Below, one piece after another: positions 1 to 7,899 of a stretch of 64,000 nucleotides of DNA. The notes under the pieces were generated by a model. The model was not told the DNA's origin and did no database searches. It saw only the letters and a program-made list of their open reading frames with translations. Positions within the stretch are counted from its first letter, which is position 1; each line of letters begins with the position of its first letter. Source of the stretch: Photobacterium aquimaris (lineage in GTDB: Bacteria; Pseudomonadota; Gammaproteobacteria; Enterobacterales; Vibrionaceae); contig NZ_MSCC01000001.1 in assembly GCF_002954455.1 (NCBI RefSeq), positions 1,480,275 to 1,544,274 of the forward strand, written 5' to 3'. Both the position numbers and the translations under genes were made by a program.

Positions 1-49
1 CAATCTGTAACCGCAACCGCTTAATTACCTACACCTTAATCATTTCAGG

Positions 50-76
50 AGCAGCCTCTATGGCTGCTTTTTTTTG
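50..76 (+). terminator. Rho-independent terminator of an upstream gene
   Basis: Seven-base arms AGCAGCC (50-56) and GGCTGCT (62-68) enclose a 5-nt loop and run directly into a tract of T. It would end a transcript entering from the left edge. A possible last few codons of that gene (frame 1, stop at 22-24) are too short to identify. Confidence 0.8.
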
Positions 77-449
77 CTCAACCATTCTCAAAGATCTCCT
101 GTTTAATATATATCCACTATTCAATAAATTATCTTTTTTGCCTAAACAACAACACCCGCATCCAACTATTAATCCGCTTACACAACCAATCACTAATGAA
201 TGACTAAATAATCATTTTATAAAAATCACAATATATGTGATTTTAACGCGTTTTATTCCTTCTAGTATCCACCTCACCTTTATGTTTAATGTTTGTTATT
301 AACAAGACTAATATCCAGTAGAATAACTTGCCAAAGCACTATAAAATAAACAAATTTGCAACATATTTCTTTTTTTATACATTTCTCTTGCATAAGATAT
401 CGTGGTGAGTAGTATATAAATTAAGTGATGATTAATGCAGTATTAGAGC
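77..449. other. Intergenic region upstream of artP
   Basis: 373 bp of AT-rich DNA with no supported gene. It holds a candidate ArgR box (199-216) and, just downstream, a perfect inverted repeat with 9-bp arms AAAATCACA (222-230) and TGTGATTTT (236-244) around ATATA. The arms are oriented TCACA...TGTGA, the reverse of a CRP site. A weak promoter (TTGCAT at 388-393 with an AGTATA/TATATA hexamer around 411-418) precedes artP. Confidence 0.6.
199..216. promoter_or_regulatory. Candidate ArgR box
   Basis: The core TGACTAAATAATCA (201-214) matches the ArgR half-site pattern TGAATWWWWATTCA at 12 of 14 positions and is flanked by A/T as in the 18-bp ARG box. It lies about 235 bp upstream of the arginine transporter operon, a known type of ArgR target. 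Only one box is seen, whereas ArgR usually binds tandem boxes. Confidence 0.5.
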
Positions 450-1178
450 ATGAGTATTCAAGCAAGTAATATCAATAAATTTTATGGCCACAACCAAGTA
501 CTGCATGATGTCAGCTTTACTTGCAGTACTGGCGACACCCTTGTTTTATTAGGCCCAAGTGGCGCAGGTAAAAGCTCGCTCCTACGCGTATTAAACCTGC
601 TTGAAAATGCCACTGACGGTGAACTAACGATTGCTGACAATATGTTTGATTTTTCTAAACCTATTGCTGAACAAAAAGGCTTAGCGTTAAGACGTAAAGT
701 CGGCATGGTATTTCAACAATATAATCTTTGGCCGCATAAAACCGTCATTGAGAATCTTATTGAAGCACCAATCAAAGTATTAGGCGTTGCTAAAACAGTC
801 GCCAAACAACAAGCACTCGATATTCTGACGCAATTACAGCTCGCAGATAAAGCAGAAGCATGGCCACTACAACTTTCAGGTGGGCAACAACAACGGGTTG
901 CGATTGCTCGCGCATTGATGATGAAACCCGACGTATTGTTATTTGATGAACCAACGGCAGCACTTGATCCTGAGATCACCAGCCAAATCGTTACGATCAT
1001 CAAAGATCTCAGTGGTACTGGAATAACACAAGTCGTTGTTACCCATGAAGTCGATTTTGCCAAAAAAATTGCAAGTCATATTTTATACATGGAAAACGGC
1101 CGTATTGTTGAACATGGTAGCCATGCTTCTTTTACTACCCCCAAAACCCCCCAATTTGCAGAATACCTTAACCACTAA
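450..1178 (+). CDS. artP: Arginine ABC transporter ATP-binding protein ArtP
   Basis: Cytoplasmic ATPase that powers arginine import through ArtQM. The 242-aa length is normal for the family. Visible are the Walker A motif GPSGAGKSS (about residues 35-43), the Q-loop around VFQQYNLWP, the signature LSGGQQQR, Walker B LLFDEP and the switch histidine in VVTHE. It is the first gene of artP-artI-artQ-artM, the same order as E. coli artPIQM. A short AGAG-type ribosome site precedes the ATG. Regulation by ArgR is inferred from the upstream box. Specificity for arginine rests on operon order and overall similarity; other polar amino-acid ATPases look alike. Confidence 0.93.
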   Translation: MSIQASNINKFYGHNQVLHDVSFTCSTGDTLVLLGPSGAGKSSLLRVLNLLENATDGELTIADNMFDFSKPIAEQKGLALRRKVGMVFQQYNLWPHKTVIENLIEAPIKVLGVAKTVAKQQALDILTQLQLADKAEAWPLQLSGGQQQRVAIARALMMKPDVLLFDEPTAALDPEITSQIVTIIKDLSGTGITQVVVTHEVDFAKKIASHILYMENGRIVEHGSHASFTTPKTPQFAEYLNH

Positions 1179-1239
1179 TAGGTATCCTTTTTAAAGCCGC
1201 GTAGATAGAACTACGTAATAAACCGCATGGAGTATAGCG

Positions 1240-1974
1240 ATGAAGAAAATTCTATTAGCCGCAATGATTGGTCTAGCATCAAATCACGCAATTGCACAGG
1301 ATATTAAATTTGCCACTGAGGCTACTTACGCACCGTTTGAATACATGGATGCTAACAATCAAATTCAAGGCTTTGATATTGATATTGCAAAAGCGTTATG
1401 TTCTGAAATGAAAGCCAACTGTACATTCCATAATCAAGCATTTGATAGCTTAATTCCGGCACTTAAATTCAAACGTTATGATGCTGCAATTTCAGCGATG
1501 GATATTACAGCGGCCCGTCAACAACAAGTCAGTTTTAGTAATACCTATTATGACAATGCCGCTGCGTTTGTATCATTAAAAGATCATGTTGCTGATCAAG
1601 CAGCACTTAAAGGCAAGCGTGTTGGAGTTCAAAATGGTTCCACTCACCAAAGCTATATCACCGATCAAATGCCAGCAGTAACAGCTGTACCATATACCAG
1701 TTATCAAGATGCATTTATCGATATGCAAAATGGTCGTATTGATGCTGTGTTTGGTGATACAGCAGTTGTCGCAGAATGGTTCAAAAAAGGCAATGGCGAC
1801 AAACTGTCTTATGTCGGTAAACCTGTTACTAATGCAAAATATTTTGGAAATGGCTTTGGTATCGCCGTTAATAAAGACAATAAAGCATTAGTTGAGCAAT
1901 TAAATAAAGCATTGGCAGCCATTAAAGCAAATGGTCAATACCAAGCAATCTTTGAACAGTATTTTGGTAAGTAA
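1240..1974 (+). CDS. artI: Arginine-binding periplasmic protein (ArtI/ArtJ type)
   Basis: Periplasmic solute-binding protein of the SBP_bac_3 family, 244 aa, which captures arginine and delivers it to ArtQM. An N-terminal signal peptide is visible (hydrophobic LLAAMIGLASNHAIA, predicted cleavage before Q20), followed by the typical start of the mature protein, FATEATYAPFEYMD, and the GFDIDIAKALC motif. It lies 61 bp after artP and 3 bp before artQ, so it is inside the operon. Whether it corresponds to ArtI or ArtJ cannot be decided from sequence alone; the symbol follows operon position. Confidence 0.9.
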   Translation: MKKILLAAMIGLASNHAIAQDIKFATEATYAPFEYMDANNQIQGFDIDIAKALCSEMKANCTFHNQAFDSLIPALKFKRYDAAISAMDITAARQQQVSFSNTYYDNAAAFVSLKDHVADQAALKGKRVGVQNGSTHQSYITDQMPAVTAVPYTSYQDAFIDMQNGRIDAVFGDTAVVAEWFKKGNGDKLSYVGKPVTNAKYFGNGFGIAVNKDNKALVEQLNKALAAIKANGQYQAIFEQYFGK

Positions 1975-1977
1975 GTT

Positions 1978-2682
1978 ATGATATTAACGGGATATTCACA
2001 ATCCCTGCTAGAAGCCAGCTGGATGACAATCCAGCTCGCTTTTGTCAGTTTAGCGGTAGGGTTAATTTTAGCGATGTTATTTGCAGGCGGCGAAATGTCA
2101 CGTTATCGTGTTATTTCTTGGCCAACAACATTTATCGTGACTATCCTCCGTGGTCTGCCTGAACTATTAGTAGTACTTTTTATCTTTTTTGGTTCAGGCC
2201 AAATTATTTTTTACATTACTGGCGAATTTATTGAAATTAGCCCGTTTTTATCGGGTGTGATTGCGTTATCTCTTATTTTTGCATCATATGCTGCCCAAAC
2301 AATACGGGGAGCATTAAAAGCCGTCCCTAAAGGTCAGCAAGAAGCCGCAAATGCACTAGGCATCAGTAAACAGCGTACTTTTTTCAGTATTATTTTACCG
2401 CAAGCTGTACGTCACGCTTTACCTGGGTTAACCAATCAATGGTTAGTATTATTAAAAGATACTGCGTTAGTTTCGTTAATTGGTGTAACAGATTTACTCA
2501 AACAGGCCCAGTTAGCATCAGCAGCAACACATGAAAGTTTCACATGGTATGCCACCGCTGCTGCGGTGTATTTAATCATTACTTTAATTACTCAACGCGT
2601 CATTAAAATAATCGAAAACAAATTCAGCGAGCAAGATGGCTCTAATGTAATCAAAAATAAAAGCCAAGGAGCAACCGCATGA
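1978..2682 (+). CDS. artQ: Arginine ABC transporter permease ArtQ
   Basis: Inner-membrane permease, 234 aa, one half of the ArtQM channel. Several hydrophobic spans are visible, and the cytoplasmic EAA loop that docks onto ArtP reads GALKAVPKGQQEAANALG (around residues 111-128). The gene begins 3 bp after artI and its last four bases (ATGA) overlap the start of artM, indicating translational coupling. The C-terminus is a short charged tail (about residues 215-234). Confidence 0.92.
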   Translation: MILTGYSQSLLEASWMTIQLAFVSLAVGLILAMLFAGGEMSRYRVISWPTTFIVTILRGLPELLVVLFIFFGSGQIIFYITGEFIEISPFLSGVIALSLIFASYAAQTIRGALKAVPKGQQEAANALGISKQRTFFSIILPQAVRHALPGLTNQWLVLLKDTALVSLIGVTDLLKQAQLASAATHESFTWYATAAAVYLIITLITQRVIKIIENKFSEQDGSNVIKNKSQGATA

Positions 2683-3350
2683 ATGAACAAAACTTTTGGC
2701 TTATGGTGCAAGGGTTAATTACTAGCCTTGAATTAACTGCCGCCTCTTTATTGGTTGGCTGTAGCTTAGCCTTACTAATGACAGCAAGCTTAATATTACG
2801 TACGCCCATTATTCATTGGATCAGTCGCAGTATTATTACTCTGTTCACAGGTACACCTTTATTAGTGCAAATCTTCTTAGTCTATTATGGGCCTGGGCAA
2901 TTTGAGGTTATTCGCCAAAGTTTCTTATGGGATTGGTTAAGTCAACCATGGTTTTGTGCCATGCTCGCATTAGCTTTAAATACAGCAGCTTATAGCACAC
3001 AGTTATTTAAAGGTGCTTTTGATGCCATACCCAAAGGTCAATGGCATGCTTGTCGAGCATTAGGCATGAATACCAAAGCAACTCTCGGTGTATTATTACC
3101 TTTTGCTATTCGTCGCGCCGTTCCAGCCTATTCAAATGAAGTTATTTTAGTATTTAAAGGCACATCACTCGCAAGTACTATCACCATTATGGATATTATG
3201 GGTTATGCCCAAAGAATTAATGCGCAAACTTATGACACGTTGACTGTTTTTGCGGTTGCCGGTGCATTTTACCTCGCTGTTAATGGCGTACTTACTTTAA
3301 TTTTCCGCGTATTTGAGAAAAAAGCTTTAGCCTTTGAAGCGGCACGCTAA
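2679..3350 (+). CDS. artM: Arginine ABC transporter permease ArtM
   Basis: Second inner-membrane permease of the arginine importer, 223 aa. It carries the EAA-type loop GAFDAIPKGQWHACRALG and the FTGTPLLVQIFLVYYGPGQ segment typical of polar amino-acid permeases. The start overlaps the artQ stop as ATGA, so the two subunits are probably made in equal amounts. It is the last gene of the operon and is followed by a strong terminator. Confidence 0.92.
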   Translation: MNEQNFWLMVQGLITSLELTAASLLVGCSLALLMTASLILRTPIIHWISRSIITLFTGTPLLVQIFLVYYGPGQFEVIRQSFLWDWLSQPWFCAMLALALNTAAYSTQLFKGAFDAIPKGQWHACRALGMNTKATLGVLLPFAIRRAVPAYSNEVILVFKGTSLASTITIMDIMGYAQRINAQTYDTLTVFAVAGAFYLAVNGVLTLIFRVFEKKALAFEAAR

Positions 3351-3378
3351 CACCACTATTTTGCTATTTTAACCTATT

Positions 3379-3405
3379 AAAAAGCCGACATTATGTCGGC
3401 TTTTT
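3379..3405. terminator. Bidirectional terminator after artPIQM
   Basis: Perfect 12-bp stem AAAAAGCCGACA (3379-3390) / TGTCGGCTTTTT (3394-3405) with a TTA loop. Flanking A and T runs let it serve both artM and the opposing minE-like gene. Confidence 0.9.
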
Positions 3406-3435
3406 AATCGCTTGGCACTGTAAAACACGACATAA

Positions 3436-3672
3436 TTAATGGCTTAATTTAGCATTAATTTTTAACACCATTTGTGATTTGGTATTTTTTACTAAATCAA
3501 TTCTATTTTCTTTAATATGCGTAAATTGTGATAATAGCGATGCAAGCTCATCTTTCATTAATTGTAAATGACGCGTACTTCTATGGCGAGAGATCTCACT
3601 AACAAGTCGTTGCTTTGCCTGTGATGCTGTTGTTCCTTTTTCAGCTTTCTTGGCGCGAAAGAAGAAATTCAT
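3436..3672 (-). CDS. Orphan MinE-like cell division topology protein
   Basis: A 78-aa protein resembling MinE, which drives MinD off the membrane so that division is placed at mid-cell. It begins MNFFFRAKK, followed by the TTASQAKQRL segment that matches the conserved TAS-AKERL stretch of MinE, then a basic RHRSTR patch, a LMKDELASLLSQF helix and a final beta strand. The start at 3672 was chosen over the ATG at 3681 because AGGA lies 8 nt upstream of it. No minC or minD is adjacent, whereas MinE normally sits in minCDE, and conservation is weaker than between true MinE proteins. It is therefore probably a paralogue; its function is unknown. Confidence 0.7.
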   Translation of the reverse strand: MNFFFRAKKAEKGTTASQAKQRLVSEISRHRSTRHLQLMKDELASLLSQFTHIKENRIDLVKNTKSQMVLKINAKLSH

Positions 3673-3924
3673 AGTGAACATCCTTATTATTTATAACTGC
3701 CCTTAAAATATTAGATTATGATTGCAAATACTATCTAATAATTGAATATTTGCTAACTCGTTATAATAAAGCCTTCATTTTATAACTATTTCCCATAAAT
3801 ATTACCTCAAAAGCCCCTTATACCCTTCAGTGAGAAAAGTGAATATAAGAAGGCTATAATTAAATATCTATTTATCAGCTACTGTTGAAACAACATATAG
3901 TTGCTAATGATTATATTAAATTTT

Positions 3925-5127
3925 TTATTCTGGGCTAAACCGCACTGTTTGACCATAGGTTCTCTGTTTATCTTTATCATCATCGCCATCACTAATGACA
4001 CTCAAGAATAAACACGGTATGCCCATCGCAGCCATAAACCAAAACACATTAATATCACTATGATGATAGATCCAACCACAAGCAGCTGATACTAATGCTA
4101 ACGCAAACCCTGCAGGAATAGCATGGTAAAGTGCTTGTAACCCCATATAGTTATGCTTTTTGTTTTCTTCAACATAGCGTACTGATGATAAAATTGTGCC
4201 GGAAAAAGTAATACCATGTAGAATCTGACAAACAATTAGCACTGGTAATTCCGTTGAATACGCCATTAATGCCCAACGAATAACAACAGTAACAGCAGCT
4301 AATTTAAATAATGATTTAACCTGCCAATTAGAAAATGCTTTACGGCTAATGAAATAGAAAACTATGACCGAAATTGTAGATAAACTCCATAAATAACCGA
4401 TCACTTCAGTGCTGTATCCTGCATCCTTCCAATAAATAGCACTAAAGAAATAATAACCACCATGGCTACCTTCAAGTAATGAAGCGACTAAAATAAAGAT
4501 TAATATTTTTTTATCGCATAACACTTTAATAATATTAATCTTATCTGTTTTTTTATGATTACATTTCATCGGCACCGTAGGCTTAATCATTGTGCCTAAA
4601 AAAGTAATAAATAACCCCAACGCACCTAAAATAGGTACAGCAGTAATACCCCAGTGTTTAGTTATTAATCCCATTGAAGCAGAAGCAACAGTTAAAGCAA
4701 CGGCTCCCCATAAACGGGTATAGCCATAATCTAATTGCTTATCAGCTGCATAATGGTTTGATATTGCATCCGATATAGCAACCGCAGGTCCAATCGCTAA
4801 ATTAAACATAATAATTAAAATAGCCAAGACCCAAAAACTGGCTTTTAACTCTCCAATATAAATAAAAGAAATAAATCCTAGAACGCCAAGAAACATTGAC
4901 AAGCGCAGTGCTGGAATTAAATATTCAACCTTATGGCAAAGTGGTGTGAGAGTAAAATTGATAATACAACGAGAAGCTAACCCTAACCCAACCAACATCC
5001 CAATATCGGCATCTGTTATTCCTAACTTTTCTAACCATAAGCCTCTAAAAGGTAAATACACTCCATAAGCAAAGAAAAACGTAAACTGGTAAATGGACAT
5101 CCATATCGCAGGTCGACATTGAAACAT
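3925..5127 (-). CDS. MFS transporter, HcaT-like (3-phenylpropionate family)
   Basis: Polytopic membrane carrier of 400 aa with about 12 hydrophobic segments. The N-terminal region (YQFTFFFAYGVYLPFRGLWL) and the LDYGYTRLWGAVA stretch match the HcaT/phenylpropionate:H+ symporter family. No hca catabolic genes are nearby, so the substrate is unknown; VC-type relatives are annotated only by family. It is transcribed away from the cytochrome genes, and a candidate Fur box sits in the shared upstream region. A weak alternative start (ATG at 5100) would remove nine residues. No good ribosome site is seen for either start. Confidence 0.75.
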   Translation of the reverse strand: MFQCRPAIWMSIYQFTFFFAYGVYLPFRGLWLEKLGITDADIGMLVGLGLASRCIINFTLTPLCHKVEYLIPALRLSMFLGVLGFISFIYIGELKASFWVLAILIIMFNLAIGPAVAISDAISNHYAADKQLDYGYTRLWGAVALTVASASMGLITKHWGITAVPILGALGLFITFLGTMIKPTVPMKCNHKKTDKINIIKVLCDKKILIFILVASLLEGSHGGYYFFSAIYWKDAGYSTEVIGYLWSLSTISVIVFYFISRKAFSNWQVKSLFKLAAVTVVIRWALMAYSTELPVLIVCQILHGITFSGTILSSVRYVEENKKHNYMGLQALYHAIPAGFALALVSAACGWIYHHSDINVFWFMAAMGIPCLFLSVISDGDDDKDKQRTYGQTVRFSPE

Positions 5128-5441
5128 AAAACAAGCAACTCATATTAAGAACACTAAGTAACTTACTTAACAATAACGAAAATCATTATTATTTACACGT
5201 GTTCGTTTTTACTCTTTTATATTCACAATTAAAAATAAAAAAAACTTTTAATTGCGACTACGTTTCATTTTTCATTAAAAAACATTCAAATACAGCCCTG
5301 ACATTAACAAGTAAAATTACATGTGTCATGTTTTATCAATCTTATATTTCAAAAAAACCAACGGATATTCTATCTTTAAATAGTGTTTTTAGACACATTA
5401 CCATTACTACAGTAACCATAATGATCAAGCAGAGTATAACA
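5128..5441. other. Divergent promoter region with a candidate Fur box
   Basis: About 310 bp between the HcaT-like gene and the cytochrome c gene. The stretch 5172-5190 matches the 19-bp Fur box consensus GATAATGATAATCATTATC at 15 of 19 positions. No other gene is supported: an in-frame upstream extension of the cytochrome gene lacks a ribosome site and encodes no sensible signal peptide. Confidence 0.4.
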
Positions 5442-5792
5442 ATGACAATAAAAATTTTAGTTAGACTACTACTTCCACTCTATGCATTACTTTTTTCAAT
5501 GGCAACAGTGGCGACTGAAACCCAATTTTCACAAGGAAAAGAGAAATCCGTTATTTGTATGACATGTCATGGCACTGACGGCATTTCTACAATCGATACC
5601 TACCCAAATTTACAAGGGCAAAAGCAGGCCTATTTTATTGCAGCACTTAAAGCCTATAAATTACGTCAACGTAATGGTGGTCTTGCTATTCTCATGCATG
5701 CTCAAGCTGATGCTCTAAGCGAAAAAGACATGCAGGATATTGCATTTTATTTTAATCAAGTAACATCGACACCTTTAAAAAATGATGACTAA
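5442..5792 (+). CDS. Small periplasmic monoheme cytochrome c
   Basis: Class I c-type cytochrome of 116 aa. A signal peptide (ILVRLLLPLYALLFSMATVATE) is followed by one heme site, CMTCH, in VICMTCHGTDG, and a later helix with Met ligand candidates (ILMHAQADALSEKDM). It resembles cytochrome c553/c4 single-domain electron carriers. The ATG at 5442 was chosen because it gives a clean signal peptide with AGAG 7 nt upstream; in-frame ATGs further left do not. It lies 87 bp before ccoN and is probably the electron donor to the cbb3 oxidase. Confidence 0.85.
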   Translation: MTIKILVRLLLPLYALLFSMATVATETQFSQGKEKSVICMTCHGTDGISTIDTYPNLQGQKQAYFIAALKAYKLRQRNGGLAILMHAQADALSEKDMQDIAFYFNQVTSTPLKNDD

Positions 5793-5848
5793 ATTATCAG
5801 CTTTCTCACTGAGATAAATATCTGTGATTAATGACTCGTTATCATTTT

Positions 5849-5868
5849 TTGACCAATAACACAGTCAA
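5849..5868. promoter_or_regulatory. Inverted repeat TTGAC-N10-GTCAA upstream of ccoN
   Basis: Perfect 5-bp arms TTGAC (5849-5853) and GTCAA (5864-5868), ending 11 bp before the ccoN start. It resembles FNR half-sites but the spacing is 10 instead of 4, so it is not a standard FNR/Anr box. Role unknown. Confidence 0.3.
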
Positions 5869-5879
5869 AGGTTTTTGGA

Positions 5880-7301
5880 ATGGATATTCAATACAATTAT
5901 AAAGTTGTTAAATACTTCATGGTTACCAGTGTTATTTGGGGACTGATCGCCATGACGATTGGTGTCATACTGGCCGGACAGCTTTATTGGCCCGCACTCA
6001 ATTTAAACTCAGAGTACTTTCAATTTGGTCGCTTACGTCCATTACACACTAATGGGGTTATTTTTGGCTTTGTCGTCAATATTCTTATGGGTACTTCGCT
6101 TTATATTGTTCAACGTACCTGTAAAGTTCCCCTATTTAATCGCAGCTTATCTTGGTTTGTTTACTATGGCTGGCAGTTAGTCTTAATTCTGGCAGTGATC
6201 ACTCTTCCACTGGGTTTTACAACCTCAAAAGAATATGCCGAACTTGAATGGCCAATTGATATTTTAATTGCGGTTATTTGGGTTCTATATGCCATTTTAT
6301 TTTTTGGAACTATCGCAAAAAGAACCGTGTCCCATATTTTTGTTGCTAACTGGTTTTACGGTGCTTTTATTATCGTGATTGCGATGATTTTTATTGTCAA
6401 TAATCTTGAATTACCGGTTAGTTTTTGGAAATCATACTCCATTTACTCAGGTGCAGAAGATGCCATTGTCCAATGGTGGTGGGGACATAATGCCGTCGGC
6501 TTTCTCCTTACTGCCGGTATTATTGGCATGAACTACTACTTCATTCCCAAAATATCGGAACGCCCTATTTATTCTTACCGCTTATCTGTAATTCATTTTT
6601 GGGGCTTAGTCGGTTTTTATACCTGGGCAGGAACACATCATCTTATCTATTCATCAGTGCCTGATTGGTTACAAAACCTTGGAATCGTTATGTCACTGAT
6701 TTTATGGTTACCATCATGGGGTGGCGCATTTAATAGCATCATGACTTTGCTCAACAATAAACCCAAACTTAAACATGATTACATTATGTGGTTCTTTTTC
6801 TCGGCTATCGCTTACTACGCTTTAGCAACGTTTGAAGGCCCATTACTGGCGATTCGATGGTTTAACATGATTGCTCACAACACTGATTGGATCATTGGTC
6901 ATGTACATTCAGCTGCTCTCGGTTGGGTTGGCATGTCAGCTATTGCAGTGTTTTATTACTTTATTCCACGGCTATGGGGCCACCAGCAATTATGGTCAAA
7001 TCGCTTAGTTAAATGGCATTTTTGGTTGGCACATATAGGCATACTCATTTATGCAGTTGCGCTGTGGATTGCGGGAATTGGTCAAGGCTATATGTGGTTA
7101 CAACAACAGCCTAATGGCAGTTTAACCTACAGTTTTGTCGATGCGATGAATTTTTCTTCACCGTGGATGCTCGCCCGCTTCATTGGCGGTGTTAGTTTTG
7201 TGCTGGGTTTATTATTAATGATATATAACCTTTATCGCACGCTTAAACAACCTTTAGCAACGGCGTCCTCAACCGAAGAGGTCAATGATCATGCTAAATA
7301 A
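5880..7301 (+). CDS. ccoN: cbb3-type cytochrome c oxidase subunit I (CcoN)
   Basis: Catalytic heme-copper subunit of the high-affinity cbb3 terminal oxidase, in the inner membrane; it reduces oxygen to water. At 473 aa it is of normal length. Ligand histidines are all present: H56 in LHTNG (low-spin heme b), H203 in WWWGHNAVG and H253/H254 in GTHHL (CuB), and H341/H343 in GHVHSAALGW (heme b3 and low-spin heme b). It is followed by ccoO, whose start overlaps its end. Assembly genes ccoGHIS and the small ccoQ are not in the window. Confidence 0.95.
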   Translation: MDIQYNYKVVKYFMVTSVIWGLIAMTIGVILAGQLYWPALNLNSEYFQFGRLRPLHTNGVIFGFVVNILMGTSLYIVQRTCKVPLFNRSLSWFVYYGWQLVLILAVITLPLGFTTSKEYAELEWPIDILIAVIWVLYAILFFGTIAKRTVSHIFVANWFYGAFIIVIAMIFIVNNLELPVSFWKSYSIYSGAEDAIVQWWWGHNAVGFLLTAGIIGMNYYFIPKISERPIYSYRLSVIHFWGLVGFYTWAGTHHLIYSSVPDWLQNLGIVMSLILWLPSWGGAFNSIMTLLNNKPKLKHDYIMWFFFSAIAYYALATFEGPLLAIRWFNMIAHNTDWIIGHVHSAALGWVGMSAIAVFYYFIPRLWGHQQLWSNRLVKWHFWLAHIGILIYAVALWIAGIGQGYMWLQQQPNGSLTYSFVDAMNFSSPWMLARFIGGVSFVLGLLLMIYNLYRTLKQPLATASSTEEVNDHAK

Positions 7302-7899
7302 AGATTTCACACAATCGGTATTTATTTTAATCATTTCTACCGTAATTGTGGCCAGTTTTTCTTTTCTGGTTTGGGTACTGCCCGCTTTTTTTTATCAAAA
7401 TAAGTTAATTGCAGAATCAAGTGCCAAACCGCTCACTGCACTCGAAGTTGAGGGGCGCGATATCTATATTAGTGAGGGTTGCCACACTTGCCATACCATG
7501 ATGGTGCGGCCTTTAGATGCCGAAGTAAAACGCTATGGCCGCTATAGTCGTGAAAGTGATGATATTTATGAGTTTCCAAACTTATGGGGTTCTAAACGTA
7601 CAGGCCCCGATCTCACAAACCTTGGGCGTAAATATTCTGATGAGTGGCATGCAATCCACCTTAATAACCCTCGCCATGTTGTACCTACTTCCATTATGCC
7701 AGCTTATCCATGGTTATTTGAGCAAGTACTGAATGGCGAAGATACAGAAGCCAAACTCAAAGCATTACGTATGCTTGGTGTACCGTATAACGACCGTGAA
7801 ATACAACAAGCGCGTCTAGCAGTTAAAGGTAGTACCAAAGCCGAAGCACTAATAGCCTATTTACAAAGTTTGGGACAAGATCAGGGAGTACAGCAATGA
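7291..7899 (+). CDS. ccoO: cbb3-type cytochrome c oxidase monoheme subunit II (CcoO)
   Basis: Membrane-anchored cytochrome c subunit that passes electrons to CcoN. One N-terminal transmembrane helix is followed by a single heme motif CHTCH in SEGCHTCHTMMVRPLDAE, and by the FPNLWGSKRTGPDL and IMPAYPWL motifs typical of CcoO. The ATG at 7291 is preferred (AGAGG 9 nt upstream; 202 aa); the ATG at 7285 has a spacer of only 3 nt. The gene overlaps the 3' end of ccoN and its own last four bases overlap ccoP, so the three subunits are translationally coupled. Confidence 0.95.
   Translation: MLNKDFTQSVFILIISTVIVASFSFLVWVLPAFFYQNKLIAESSAKPLTALEVEGRDIYISEGCHTCHTMMVRPLDAEVKRYGRYSRESDDIYEFPNLWGSKRTGPDLTNLGRKYSDEWHAIHLNNPRHVVPTSIMPAYPWLFEQVLNGEDTEAKLKALRMLGVPYNDREIQQARLAVKGSTKAEALIAYLQSLGQDQGVQQ

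Noticed and set aside
1..24. Possible C-terminal end of a gene cut by the left edge (frame 1, stop at 22-24)
   Set aside because: Only seven codons are visible; a terminator follows, so a gene probably ends near here, but it cannot be identified or even framed with confidence.
222..244. CRP-like palindrome upstream of artP
   Set aside because: The arms read TCACA...TGTGA, opposite to the CRP order TGTGA...TCACA, and the spacer is 5 bp.
5849..5868. FNR box for the cbb3 operon
   Set aside because: Half-sites resemble FNR but are separated by 10 bp instead of 4.
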